Source of the DNA: Nitrososphaerota archaeon
GTDB lineage: Archaea; Thermoproteota; Nitrososphaeria; Nitrososphaerales; JAGGXQ01
Reading direction: 5' to 3'
Assembly (NCBI GenBank): GCA_021162925.1
Contig: JAGGXQ010000001.1
Location: forward strand, 1-6,812
Length of the DNA: 6,812 bases
Positions within the stretch are counted from its first letter, which is position 1, and the number at the start of each line of letters is the position of its first letter. The position numbers were made by a program, and so were the translations under genes. The notes beneath the pieces were generated by a model. That model saw nothing but the letters and a program-made list of their open reading frames with translations, was not told the DNA's origin and ran no database searches. Positions 1-5,800 of the stretch are shown piece after piece.

Positions 1-660
1 CTCCAAGACCCTCCCTATCCTCTCCGAGATCAGGCCCCTCTCTTCTTCGGTGAGCTGCGAGTACCTTTCGAGCAGGTTCCTCACCTTTCTCAGGTTCCTG
101 GTGGCCGTGTAGTAGAAGCCCCAGTCCCTCGCCAAGACCCTGGATATCCGCCCCAGGTTTATTAGCTCATCATCCCCTTCGCTAACCTCATGGGCCAGGA
201 AGAGGACGATCAGGTCCTTGATCTCCTCGCCCATCCTGACCGTTTGGGAGGCTTCGAGTACCAGCTCCGAGAGCGGGGCGGTCGGGTAGTCCGCCTCGAG
301 CCTGCCCTCGAGGTCGAGATCGTGGTTCAGGGATAGCTTGCCAAAGAAGACCTTCACCTCCGTCCCTCCCCTCGAATATATCCTGCCGGAAGGGCCGAAC
401 CTGGACAGGGGCTCGAAACCCTCCTCCCTCATCAAGCCCTCTATGGCCTTGGACTGGCCGAGGTACCCCGCGAGCCTGAGCTCTGGGTTCCTTCGATCCA
501 GCGCCTCGTAAAGCCCGATGTACTCCTCCGAGTGAAGCATCACCGCCACCGGGCCCAAGACCCTGAGGGTTATCGACCTCTCCCTCGCCCTCTCCACCAG
601 CTCCACCGCAAGGTCGAGCAGGGCCCCTTTCAACGGATCGATTTTTGCTTTGGAAACCAT
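1..660 (-). CDS. Nucleotidyltransferase-fold protein with degenerate active site (C-terminus outside window)
   Basis: An open frame from ATG at 660-658 runs 220 codons to the window edge without a stop, so the gene is partial. From memory, it resembles an uncharacterised nucleotidyltransferase-like family (DNA polymerase beta fold) of bacteria and archaea. The match rests on LRVLGPVAVMLHS (32-44), a YLGQSKAIEGLM helix (66-77), KVFFGKLSLNHDLDLEGRLE (103-122), DYPTAPLSELVLEA (124-137), a KDLIVLFLAHE stretch and ARDWGFYYTATRNLRKV (177-193). Family members usually carry a DIDLV-type metal-binding Asp pair before the Y-x-x-Q segment and a third Asp in V-D-V-F. Here these read ELRLA (60-64) and VKVF (102-105), so all three acids seem replaced. 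If the alignment is right, it is probably not a working transferase and may bind nucleotide or a partner instead. It is divergent to the dihydropteroate synthase-like gene, 26 bp away. No clear promoter is seen; a weak CCTTAAGG lies at 678-685. The fold call is fairly secure, the role unknown. Confidence 0.7.
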   Translation of the reverse strand, partial: MVSKAKIDPLKGALLDLAVELVERARERSITLRVLGPVAVMLHSEEYIGLYEALDRRNPELRLAGYLGQSKAIEGLMREEGFEPLSRFGPSGRIYSRGGTEVKVFFGKLSLNHDLDLEGRLEADYPTAPLSELVLEASQTVRMGEEIKDLIVLFLAHEVSEGDDELINLGRISRVLARDWGFYYTATRNLRKVRNLLERYSQLTEEERGLISERIGRVLE

Positions 661-666
661 ATAAGC
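651..666 (+). promoter_or_regulatory. TATA box and BRE for the dihydropteroate synthase-like gene
   Basis: CATATAAG at 658-665 follows a purine-rich GGAAA stretch (about 652-656) resembling a BRE. Its centre is about 25.5 nt upstream of the GTG at 687, matching the usual archaeal TATA-to-start-site distance, which would make the transcript leaderless. The box overlaps the start codon (658-660) of the divergent gene. This is a motif and spacing argument only. Confidence 0.5.
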
Positions 667-686
667 TTGCCTTTCCACCTTAAGGC

Positions 687-1559
687 GTGGATCGCGTGTA
701 TTCTAGGCTGGCTGGCGTCGAGCTCGGGGACGGGTTCAAGGCGAGGGTCATGGGTGTGATAAACGTAAGCCCCGAGTCCTTCTACAAGGGCTCGGTAAGG
801 ATCGGCCCCGAGGAGGTGTCCAAGACCGCCTTGAAGATGGAGGAGGAGGGTGCGGACTTCATAGACGTGGGGGCGTCTTCGACCGCCCCTTACCTCGAGG
901 GGGGCGTGTGTATCGAGGAGGAGAAGGATAGGATCAGGTGGGCCATCAAGGCGGTCGCGGATTCGGTATCGATCCCGATCTCGGTGGACACCGTAAGGTC
1001 GGAGGTCGCGGATCTGGCCCTGAGGCTAGGGGCGGAGATCGTGAACGACGTGAGCGGTTTGAAGGCGGATGAGAGGATGGGGAGGGTTGTAAGGGAGCGC
1101 GGCGCCGGCCTGATCCTATCGGCCCATGAAAGGTTCACGGGAGTCGGAGATCCCGTAAGCAGGGTCCTGAACGCCTTGAGGGAGAGCCTGAAGCTCGCCG
1201 AATCCTCCGGGATAGAGCTGGAGTCGGTGGTCGTCGATCCGGCCATAGGGTTCTTCAGGAATGAAGGCAGGGGGGTCTTCTCGGTCCAGAGGGACATGCC
1301 CTGGTATCTCTGGGACCTTAAGGTGCTGAAGGGGCTGAGGAGGCTGAGGGAGCTGGGGAGGGCCATATGCGTCTCGACCTCTAGGAAGTCGTTCATAGGG
1401 GCGGTATTGGGGCTAGAGAGGCCCGAGGATAGGCTCTTCCCATCCCTGGCCACCGAAATCTATGCGGTTATGAACGGCGCCAGCCTGATAAGGACCCACG
1501 ACGTAGCCCCTACGGTCCAGTCCATAAGGATGGTCGAGGCGATCACGGAAGGTTTATAG
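687..1559 (+). CDS. Archaeal dihydropteroate synthase-like protein
   Basis: This 290-residue TIM-barrel pterin-binding protein is of the dihydropteroate synthase (FolP) superfamily. Classical members join a pterin pyrophosphate to 4-aminobenzoate in folate synthesis; archaeal members are thought to act in folate or methanopterin-type cofactor synthesis. The motifs appear in family order: MGVINVSPESFYKG (22-35, with Asn26), GADFIDVGASSTAP (55-68), SVDTVRSEVA (99-108, Asp101), AEIVNDVSGL (116-125, Asn120), VVDPAIGFF (182-190, Asp184), STSRKSFIGAVLG (230-242, Lys234) and IRTHDV (268-273, Arg269 and His271). The residues equivalent to the E. coli pterin-binding Asn, Asp and Lys positions are present. 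The classical STRP loop reads STAP, losing the Arg. I chose GTG 687 because the TATA box fits a leaderless start there. GTG 696 is possible, and ATG 750 would remove the first strand. The gene is complete. Family is secure; exact substrate is not. Confidence 0.87.
   Translation: MDRVYSRLAGVELGDGFKARVMGVINVSPESFYKGSVRIGPEEVSKTALKMEEEGADFIDVGASSTAPYLEGGVCIEEEKDRIRWAIKAVADSVSIPISVDTVRSEVADLALRLGAEIVNDVSGLKADERMGRVVRERGAGLILSAHERFTGVGDPVSRVLNALRESLKLAESSGIELESVVVDPAIGFFRNEGRGVFSVQRDMPWYLWDLKVLKGLRRLRELGRAICVSTSRKSFIGAVLGLERPEDRLFPSLATEIYAVMNGASLIRTHDVAPTVQSIRMVEAITEGL
1546..1559 (+). promoter_or_regulatory. TATA box and BRE for the eL42-eS27 operon
   Basis: CGGAAG (1546-1551), a BRE-like element, is followed by TTTATAG (1553-1559). 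The TATA centre lies about 29 nt before the eL42 ATG at 1585, predicting a leader of zero to a few bases. The last three bases of the box are the TAG stop of the upstream gene. No Shine-Dalgarno precedes eL42, which supports a leaderless mRNA. Confidence 0.6.
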
Positions 1560-1584
1560 CTCCGCATGGGCTGGGGTCTATCAA

Positions 1585-1863
1585 ATGAAGATACCGAAGG
1601 AGATAAGGACCTACTGCCCAAGGTGTAGGAAGCACACCGTACACACGGTCAGCATCTACAAGAAGGGGAAGGAGAGCGCCATGTCTTGGGGTGCGAGGAG
1701 GCATAAGGAGCGAAAGAAGGGGTACGGTGGCCAGAAGTATCCGGAGCTCAAGAGGCCGGCGAAGACCACGAAGAAGGTGACCCTGAAGCTGAAGTGTAAG
1801 GAGTGCGGGATGATATCGATGAGGGAAGGGGTGAGGCTGAAGAAGGCGGAGGTGGTAAAGTGA
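1585..1863 (+). CDS. rpl44e: Large ribosomal subunit protein eL42 (L44e)
   Basis: This is a 92-residue protein of normal archaeal eL42 length. It sits at the E site of the 50S subunit, near the CCA end of the exiting tRNA. The family's opening MKIPKEIRTYCPRC is present. A zinc site is formed by Cys11, Cys14, Cys71 and Cys74 (CPRC and CKEC). The central SWGARRHKERKKGYGGQ stretch (34-50) and the basic RPAKTTKK (57-64) match the conserved rRNA/tRNA-contact core. The start is the only sensible ATG and is preceded by a well-placed TATA box but no Shine-Dalgarno. The stop overlaps the eS27 GTG by 4 bp, so the two genes share an mRNA. In many archaea this pair continues into aIF2-alpha and nop10, which are absent here. 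Confidence 0.97.
   Translation: MKIPKEIRTYCPRCRKHTVHTVSIYKKGKESAMSWGARRHKERKKGYGGQKYPELKRPAKTTKKVTLKLKCKECGMISMREGVRLKKAEVVK
1848..1854 (+). promoter_or_regulatory. Shine-Dalgarno deciding the eS27 start
   Basis: GGAGGTG lies 5 nt before GTG at 1860-1862 and is complementary to the archaeal 16S 3' end. It sits inside the last codons of eL42. It settles the start of eS27 at 1860 rather than at the in-frame upstream ATG at 1803. Confidence 0.8.
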
Positions 1864-2054
1864 GGTATAGGAACCTAATCCCGAAGCCCAGGAGCGCCTT
1901 CCTCCTGGTTAAGTGCAAGAGCTGTGGCAACGAGCAGATAGTCTACTCGCACACGACGATAGACATAAGGTGCAACGTATGCGGGAACCTGCTCGCGGAG
2001 CATACCGGGGGTAAGGCGAAGATATACGGAAAGATAGTGAGGAGGCTAGACTAG
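1860..2054 (+). CDS. rps27e: Small ribosomal subunit protein eS27
   Basis: This is a 64-residue zinc-ribbon protein of the 30S subunit, the usual length for archaeal eS27. It opens with NLIPKPRSAFLLVKC (5-19), holds two Cys pairs (Cys19/Cys22 and Cys38/Cys41) that bind zinc, contains the conserved GNEQIVYSH (23-31) and ends with AEHTGGKAKIYGKIVRRLD, the typical TGGKAKI tail. Start choice: GTG 1860 has a strong Shine-Dalgarno and gives the family N-terminus. An in-frame ATG at 1803 would add 19 acidic residues overlapping eL42 that no eS27 has. Translation is probably coupled to eL42 through the GTGA overlap. The TAG stop abuts the stop of the convergent aminotransferase gene with no bases between. 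Confidence 0.95.
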   Translation: MRYRNLIPKPRSAFLLVKCKSCGNEQIVYSHTTIDIRCNVCGNLLAEHTGGKAKIYGKIVRRLD

Positions 2055-3224
2055 CTAAAGCGAGTTCACGGCCTCCTTGATCCTGGCTACGCCCTCTTCT
2101 ATGTTCTCGACGCTGGTTGCGTAGGAGAGCCTCAGGTATCCCTCCCCGTAGAGCCCGAACGCGTCGCCGTTCAGCGTCGCTACATGAGCTTTTTCGAGCA
2201 GGTATTCCATCAGCTCCCTCGAGCTCATGCCGAACTCCTTCACGTTCGGGAAGGCGTAGAAGGCGCCCTTCGGGACCACGCACCTGAACCCTGGGATCGA
2301 GTTCAGCCTGGATACCATCAGGTCCCTCCTCCTCCTGTACGTCCTCACCATCTCCCTCACCTCGTCCTGAGGGCCCCTCAAGGCCTCTATCGCGGCCACC
2401 TGGGTGAAGGCCGCGGGGCAAGAGGTCATGTTTATCTGGAGCCTGATCAGCCTCTCCACCACTTCGGGGGTACTGATGGCGTAGCCGAGCCTCCAACCGG
2501 TCATGGAGTAGGTCTTTGAGAAGCCGTCTATCAGGATCATCCTCTCCTTCATCCCAGGCTCGGATATCGGGCTCCTGAAACCACCGTCGTAGACTATCTC
2601 GGAGTATATCTCGTCGCTTATGACCCAGAGGTCGTGGTCGTTGGCTATCTCGGCTATCGCCCTTACATCCTCGTCGGTCAGGTTCGCCCCGGTCGGGTTG
2701 TTCGGGTAGTTGATGATCAGGGCCTTCGTGCTATCACCTATCTTCTCCTTCAGCTCCTCCAGATCGAGCCTGAACTCCCTCTCCTCCTTAAGTGGGATCA
2801 GCACGGGCTTCGCCCCCACGAACCTGACGACGGATTCGTAGATCGGGTAGCCGGGGCTGGGTATCAGGACCTCGTCCCCAGGGTCTATGAGCGCGAGTAT
2901 GGATGCGAATATGCACGGCTTGGCCCCCGGCATGACCACGACCTCCTTGCACGGATCGACCTCGACGCCCCTGGTCTCCCTGATCCTGTCGGCTATCGCC
3001 TCCCTGAGCTCGAGTATTCCGGCTGGAGAGGTGTAGTGGGTCCACCCTTCGTCCAGGGCCCTCTTCCCGGCCTCCTTGACGTTCCTGGGCGTGTCGAAGT
3101 CCGGCTCCCCTATCTCCAGGTGGATTACCCTCTCCCCCCTCCTCTCCAGCTCCCTGGCCTTCATAAGGACCTCGAATGCGCCCTCGGTCCCGAGCCTCTC
3201 CATCCACTTGGCGAAGCCCCTCAT
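2055..3224 (-). CDS. Class I/II PLP-dependent aminotransferase (aspartate aminotransferase family)
   Basis: This is a 389-residue fold-type I, cytosolic aminotransferase of normal length, moving an amino group between an amino acid and a 2-oxo acid. The signatures are EIGEPDFDTP (37-46), HYTSPAGILELREAIA (63-78), NYPNNPTGA (172-180, cofactor-ring Asn176), SDEIYSEIVYDG (203-214, Asp204 pairing with the pyridine nitrogen), GFSKTYSMTGWRLGY (234-248, Schiff-base Lys237) and YLRLSYA (363-369, Arg365 binding the substrate carboxylate). The amino-acid preference (Asp, Ala, aromatic or other) cannot be read from sequence. The start is ATG 3224: only 11 nt follow the PCNA stop, and the N-terminus fits the family. 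The frame stays open upstream through PCNA, but that part has no aminotransferase similarity. It probably shares the PCNA transcript, as no TATA box of its own is visible. No terminator is seen at its 3' end. Confidence 0.93.
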   Translation of the reverse strand: MRGFAKWMERLGTEGAFEVLMKARELERRGERVIHLEIGEPDFDTPRNVKEAGKRALDEGWTHYTSPAGILELREAIADRIRETRGVEVDPCKEVVVMPGAKPCIFASILALIDPGDEVLIPSPGYPIYESVVRFVGAKPVLIPLKEEREFRLDLEELKEKIGDSTKALIINYPNNPTGANLTDEDVRAIAEIANDHDLWVISDEIYSEIVYDGGFRSPISEPGMKERMILIDGFSKTYSMTGWRLGYAISTPEVVERLIRLQINMTSCPAAFTQVAAIEALRGPQDEVREMVRTYRRRRDLMVSRLNSIPGFRCVVPKGAFYAFPNVKEFGMSSRELMEYLLEKAHVATLNGDAFGLYGEGYLRLSYATSVENIEEGVARIKEAVNSL

Positions 3225-3235
3225 GCTCAGCCCCG

Positions 3236-3985
3236 CTATTCGAGCCTGGGGGCTAGGTAGAAGTCGACCTTCCCTCCGGTATCCCCTAGCTTGAACCCGA
3301 GCTTCAGGGGGAGCTTGCTCGAGAACTCTATCGAAGTCTCGTCGGTAAGCTTGGAGGCGGGGTTCGTTACATCCGATATGAACTTTATGCTGTAGGTCGA
3401 CCTGCTCTCCTCCTCGATGCTCAACTCTTTGAGCTCGGGCTGGCCCTCGACCAGCTCGACCTTCGCCGTCCCGGTCTCCCCCTTCCCTATGAACAAAAGC
3501 TCCCCCTTCCTCGCCTCTATGGTTACGTGATCCGATACTATCCCTATGTCCTTCAGTATGTCCCTGAACGTAGCTATGTCGACCAGGCACTTGGCCTTGA
3601 AGGAGAACTTCGGGGACCTGGCGGGGGCGTAGGTGCTCTCTATGAAGTGCAGCTCGAATGACCTCTTGTAGTTCCCCTCCAGCTTGACTTCGAGCCCCTC
3701 CCCGCTCGATCTCAGCTCCACTTCGTCGTTTCTCTTGGACCTCTTCAATATCTTGTTGAACTCGTCGATCCTTATGGTGAACTTCACCTCTCCGTCACAC
3801 TCGAACCTCTCGAAGCCGCTGTTCGGCCAGAAGAGATCGAGCATGGCGACGTGAGAGGGGTCCATGGCCCTGAAGGATAGGCCCTCGGACGTCACCTCGA
3901 ACGTAGCCTCGTCCACCAGGGTCGATATGAGGGAAGCGACGGCCTTCCACTCGTCCGGCCTTTCGGTCCTGACCACGAACGACAT
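3236..3985 (-). CDS. pcn: DNA polymerase sliding clamp (PCNA)
   Basis: This 249-residue clamp protein forms a trimeric ring on DNA that tethers the replicative polymerase, FEN1, ligase and other partners in replication and repair. The hallmarks are TLVDEATFEVTSEGLSFRAMDPSHVAM read across 22-48, ECDGEVKFTIRIDEFNKIL across 62-80, LKRSKRNDEVEL (80-91), an interdomain connecting loop around 115-128 and the C-terminal FYLAPRLE (242-249), where partner PIP motifs dock. Both clamp domains are complete. Only one PCNA is in this window, so whether it forms a homotrimer cannot be judged. The gene follows TFS by 50 bp, with its own TATA-like element and a GGTGAT Shine-Dalgarno, so it is probably transcribed both from its own promoter and by read-through. 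The aminotransferase follows 11 bp downstream. Identity is certain. Confidence 0.97.
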   Translation of the reverse strand: MSFVVRTERPDEWKAVASLISTLVDEATFEVTSEGLSFRAMDPSHVAMLDLFWPNSGFERFECDGEVKFTIRIDEFNKILKRSKRNDEVELRSSGEGLEVKLEGNYKRSFELHFIESTYAPARSPKFSFKAKCLVDIATFRDILKDIGIVSDHVTIEARKGELLFIGKGETGTAKVELVEGQPELKELSIEEESRSTYSIKFISDVTNPASKLTDETSIEFSSKLPLKLGFKLGDTGGKVDFYLAPRLE

Positions 3986-3988
3986 ACC

Positions 3989-3994
3989 ATCACC
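3989..3994 (-). promoter_or_regulatory. Shine-Dalgarno of PCNA
   Basis: GGTGAT (minus strand, preceded by AA) lies 3 nt before the ATG at 3985-3983 and matches the archaeal anti-Shine-Dalgarno. The spacing is short but within range, and it supports this start over the out-of-frame ATG beginning at 3990. Confidence 0.6.
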
Positions 3995-4016
3995 TTCCCC
4001 TCTGATCGAATTCGTA

Positions 4017-4026
4017 GTTTAATAAC
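4017..4026 (-). promoter_or_regulatory. TATA-like element upstream of PCNA
   Basis: GTTATTAAAC on the minus strand sits in the 50-bp TFS-PCNA gap, centred about 36 nt before the PCNA start. Initiation about 26 nt downstream would leave a leader of roughly 10 nt, just enough to include the Shine-Dalgarno. It is an AT-rich island in GC-rich surroundings; function is inferred. Confidence 0.45.
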
Positions 4027-4035
4027 GTTTGCTTA

Positions 4036-4365
4036 TCAGGCGTACTGCCTCCAGGTGTAGCCACATCTGAGGCATCGGAAGAACTGGGTCGGGGGTTCGT
4101 CCCCGCTCCTGGTCTGGGCCATCCACCAGACCGCCTTGTTGTAACCGCAGTTCGGGCACACGACCTCGGCGGTCGGCAAAGTCCTTATGTCGTCGGTCAC
4201 GACCTTTATCGCCTCCCCCTCGTTCTCCACGACCTTCAGGGTCTCGGTCTTATCGGCCGGCTCCATGTAACCGCACTTGACGCACACGTACATCGGGACG
4301 ACCTTGCCATCCTTCTTGACCCTCTTGATCCTCATCCTGCTGTTGCATTTGGGGCAGAACCTCAT
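4036..4365 (-). CDS. tfs: Transcription factor S (TFS), RNA-polymerase transcript cleavage factor
   Basis: This 109-residue protein, standard for archaeal TFS, enters the RNA polymerase secondary channel and stimulates cleavage of backtracked transcripts, combining RPB9-like and TFIIS-like parts. The N-terminal zinc ribbon has Cys4, Cys7, Cys28 and Cys31 (CPKC and CVKC). After a linker (about 35-65) the C-terminal ribbon has Cys70, Cys73, Cys98 and Cys101. Its hairpin reads QTRSGDEPPTQFFRC (84-98), with the acidic pair Asp89-Glu90 that completes the polymerase active site for hydrolysis. The intact pair marks an active cleavage factor rather than one of the inhibitory paralogues that lack it. 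It lies 37 bp after NfnB with its own strong TATA box, so it is probably a separate transcription unit leading into PCNA. A GGCGGAG touching the ATG is too close to be a normal Shine-Dalgarno. Confidence 0.96.
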   Translation of the reverse strand: MRFCPKCNSRMRIKRVKKDGKVVPMYVCVKCGYMEPADKTETLKVVENEGEAIKVVTDDIRTLPTAEVVCPNCGYNKAVWWMAQTRSGDEPPTQFFRCLRCGYTWRQYA

Positions 4366-4390
4366 CTCCGCCCTTAAAAGGTGGAGTTCC

Positions 4391-4398
4391 TTAAAACC
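4391..4398 (-). promoter_or_regulatory. TATA box for TFS (and read-through into PCNA)
   Basis: GGTTTTAA on the minus strand, preceded by purine-rich GCAAA (BRE-like), is centred about 29 nt before the TFS ATG. The predicted transcript would be leaderless or have a leader of a few bases. The element lies in the 37-bp gap just after the NfnB stop (4403-4405). Confidence 0.6.
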
Positions 4399-4402
4399 TT
4401 TG

Positions 4403-5800
4403 CTAGCCCTCCTTCAAGAGCCTGTGGATCGCCCTCACCGCGACCTTGCTGGCCCCTATGGCCTTCGCGACCGTCGCCTCCCCGGTCACGACGTCTCCGG
4501 CGGCGAAGACCCCCTTTATGCTCGTCTGGTAGTTCTCGTCCACCAGTATCGTCTTGTACCACTCATGGACCTTAAGGTCCGGGGTGGTTCTGGCTATGAG
4601 CGGGTTTATCCTGTACCCTATCGCGACTATGGCCGTATCGGCCTCGACCTCGAACTCGCTACCCGGTACCGGGATCGGCCTCCTCCTCCCGCTCTCGTCG
4701 GGCTCTCCGAGCCTCATCCTTATGCACCTGACCTTCTTCATCCTGCCATCACCTAGGAACTCGACCGGGTTCGTCAGGGTCACGAACTCCGCCCCTTCCT
4801 CTATCGCCTCCTCCAGCTCTACCCTGCCCGCCGGGGCCTCCTCCCTCCCCCTCCTGTACAGGATGCTGACCTCCGCTCCGAGCCTCAAGGCCGTTCTGGC
4901 CGAGTCCATCGCCGTGTCCCCTCCCCCTATCACCACGACCTTCTCGCCGACCTTAACGGGCGTCGGGTATTCTGGGAAGAGGTTGGCCTTCATCAGGTTC
5001 ACCCTGATCAGGAACTCGTTCGCCGAGTACACCCCTGGGAGGTTCTCGCCGGGCAGGTTGAGGAACCTGGGCATGCCAGCCCCCGTCCCTATAAGCACGG
5101 CCCTGTAGCCGTCCTTGAGCAGGTCGTGGATGGTCATCACCCTGCCGATCGGGCTCCCCTCCCTTATCTCCACGCCGGCCTCCCTGAGGAACTTCAAAAC
5201 CTCCTCTATCACCTTCTTCGGGAGCCTGTATTCGGGTATGCCGTACATCAAGACACCTCCGGGCTTGTGCAACGCCTCGAAAAGCACCACCTCGTACCCT
5301 AGGAGGGCGAGTTGACCGGCCGCTTGCAGCCCGGCCGGACCGCTTCCGACCACCGCCACCTTGCCCCTGCCTTCCTCCTTCTTCTTGAACTCCTTGTGCA
5401 GGCCGTGCTTTACCCCCCAGTCGGAGACGAACCTCTCCAAGGCCCCTATCGCTATCGGCTTCTTCGCCCTAGTGAGTATGCACGCGCCCTCGCACTGCTT
5501 TTCGTAAGGGCAGACCCTCCCGGTTATGGCGGACAGTAGGTTGTGCTCCCTGACCTTGAAGTAGGCCTCGTCGAACTTCCTCTCCTTTATGAGCTTTATG
5601 AAACCGGGTATGTCCTGGTGGACCGGGCACCCCTCGACGCATGGGGCCGGATCGCACTGGAGGCACCTCATAGCCTCCAGGACCGCGTGCTCCTCGTCGA
5701 AACCGAGCACGACCTCGTTGAAGTCCTTCACCCTCTCCTCCGCCGGCCTCTTGGGCACCTCCTGCCTCGGTAGCTTTCCGGGCCTTATCCTCTCGCTCAT
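4403..5800 (-). CDS. nfnB: NfnB/SudA-type large subunit (GltD-like iron-sulfur flavoprotein)
   Basis: This 465-residue cytosolic flavoprotein resembles the large subunit of NADH-dependent ferredoxin:NADP+ oxidoreductase (Nfn; sulfide dehydrogenase SudA in Pyrococcus) and the GltD small subunit of glutamate synthase. The N-terminal part has seven Cys (46, 49, 54, 58, 97, 103, 107) for two [4Fe-4S] clusters. In known Nfn one cluster uses a Glu as the eighth ligand, and Glu122 in GALERF is the likely equivalent. An FAD Rossmann motif VVGSGPAG (150-157) follows, then an NADP(H) motif VIGGGDTAMDSA (290-301), with YRRGREEAP (315-323) and a C-terminal FAD segment GVFAAGDVVTGEATV (430-444). The segment VYSANEFLIRVNLMKA (257-272) is typical of NfnB rather than GltD. 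The gene overlaps NfnA by 4 bp (ATGA), and a perfect Shine-Dalgarno fixes the start at 5800. No GltB is present, so a plain glutamate synthase role is less likely. Confidence 0.9.
   Translation of the reverse strand: MSERIRPGKLPRQEVPKRPAEERVKDFNEVVLGFDEEHAVLEAMRCLQCDPAPCVEGCPVHQDIPGFIKLIKERKFDEAYFKVREHNLLSAITGRVCPYEKQCEGACILTRAKKPIAIGALERFVSDWGVKHGLHKEFKKKEEGRGKVAVVGSGPAGLQAAGQLALLGYEVVLFEALHKPGGVLMYGIPEYRLPKKVIEEVLKFLREAGVEIREGSPIGRVMTIHDLLKDGYRAVLIGTGAGMPRFLNLPGENLPGVYSANEFLIRVNLMKANLFPEYPTPVKVGEKVVVIGGGDTAMDSARTALRLGAEVSILYRRGREEAPAGRVELEEAIEEGAEFVTLTNPVEFLGDGRMKKVRCIRMRLGEPDESGRRRPIPVPGSEFEVEADTAIVAIGYRINPLIARTTPDLKVHEWYKTILVDENYQTSIKGVFAAGDVVTGEATVAKAIGASKVAVRAIHRLLKEG

Noticed and set aside
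890..1453. Minus-strand ORF (187 codons) inside the dihydropteroate synthase-like gene
   Set aside because: Ser/Leu/Pro-rich shadow of a well-supported gene, with no recognisable motif and no promoter or Shine-Dalgarno.
1803..1859. Upstream ATG for eS27
   Set aside because: It would add 19 Asp/Glu/Gly-rich residues foreign to eS27. GTG 1860 with its Shine-Dalgarno gives the canonical protein.
1909..2496. Minus-strand ORF across the eS27/aminotransferase junction (195 codons)
   Set aside because: It overlaps two confident genes in other frames, and its translation is Arg/Gly/Glu-rich without motifs.
2634..3260. Long plus-strand ORF (208 codons) antisense to the aminotransferase
   Set aside because: The opposite frame encodes a full PLP aminotransferase with all catalytic motifs. 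The antisense product is low-complexity Pro/Leu/Arg-rich, as expected from GC-rich codon bias.
3225..3590. N-terminal extension of the aminotransferase frame by 122 codons over PCNA
   Set aside because: The extension has no similarity to aminotransferases, is Arg/Gly-rich, and overlaps the certain PCNA gene. The ATG at 3224 gives a normal family length.
4554..5108. Plus-strand ORF (184 codons) antisense to NfnB with hydrophobic stretches
   Set aside because: The hydrophobicity comes from complementing Asp/Glu/Lys/Arg codons. There is no promoter, and the sense gene is certain.
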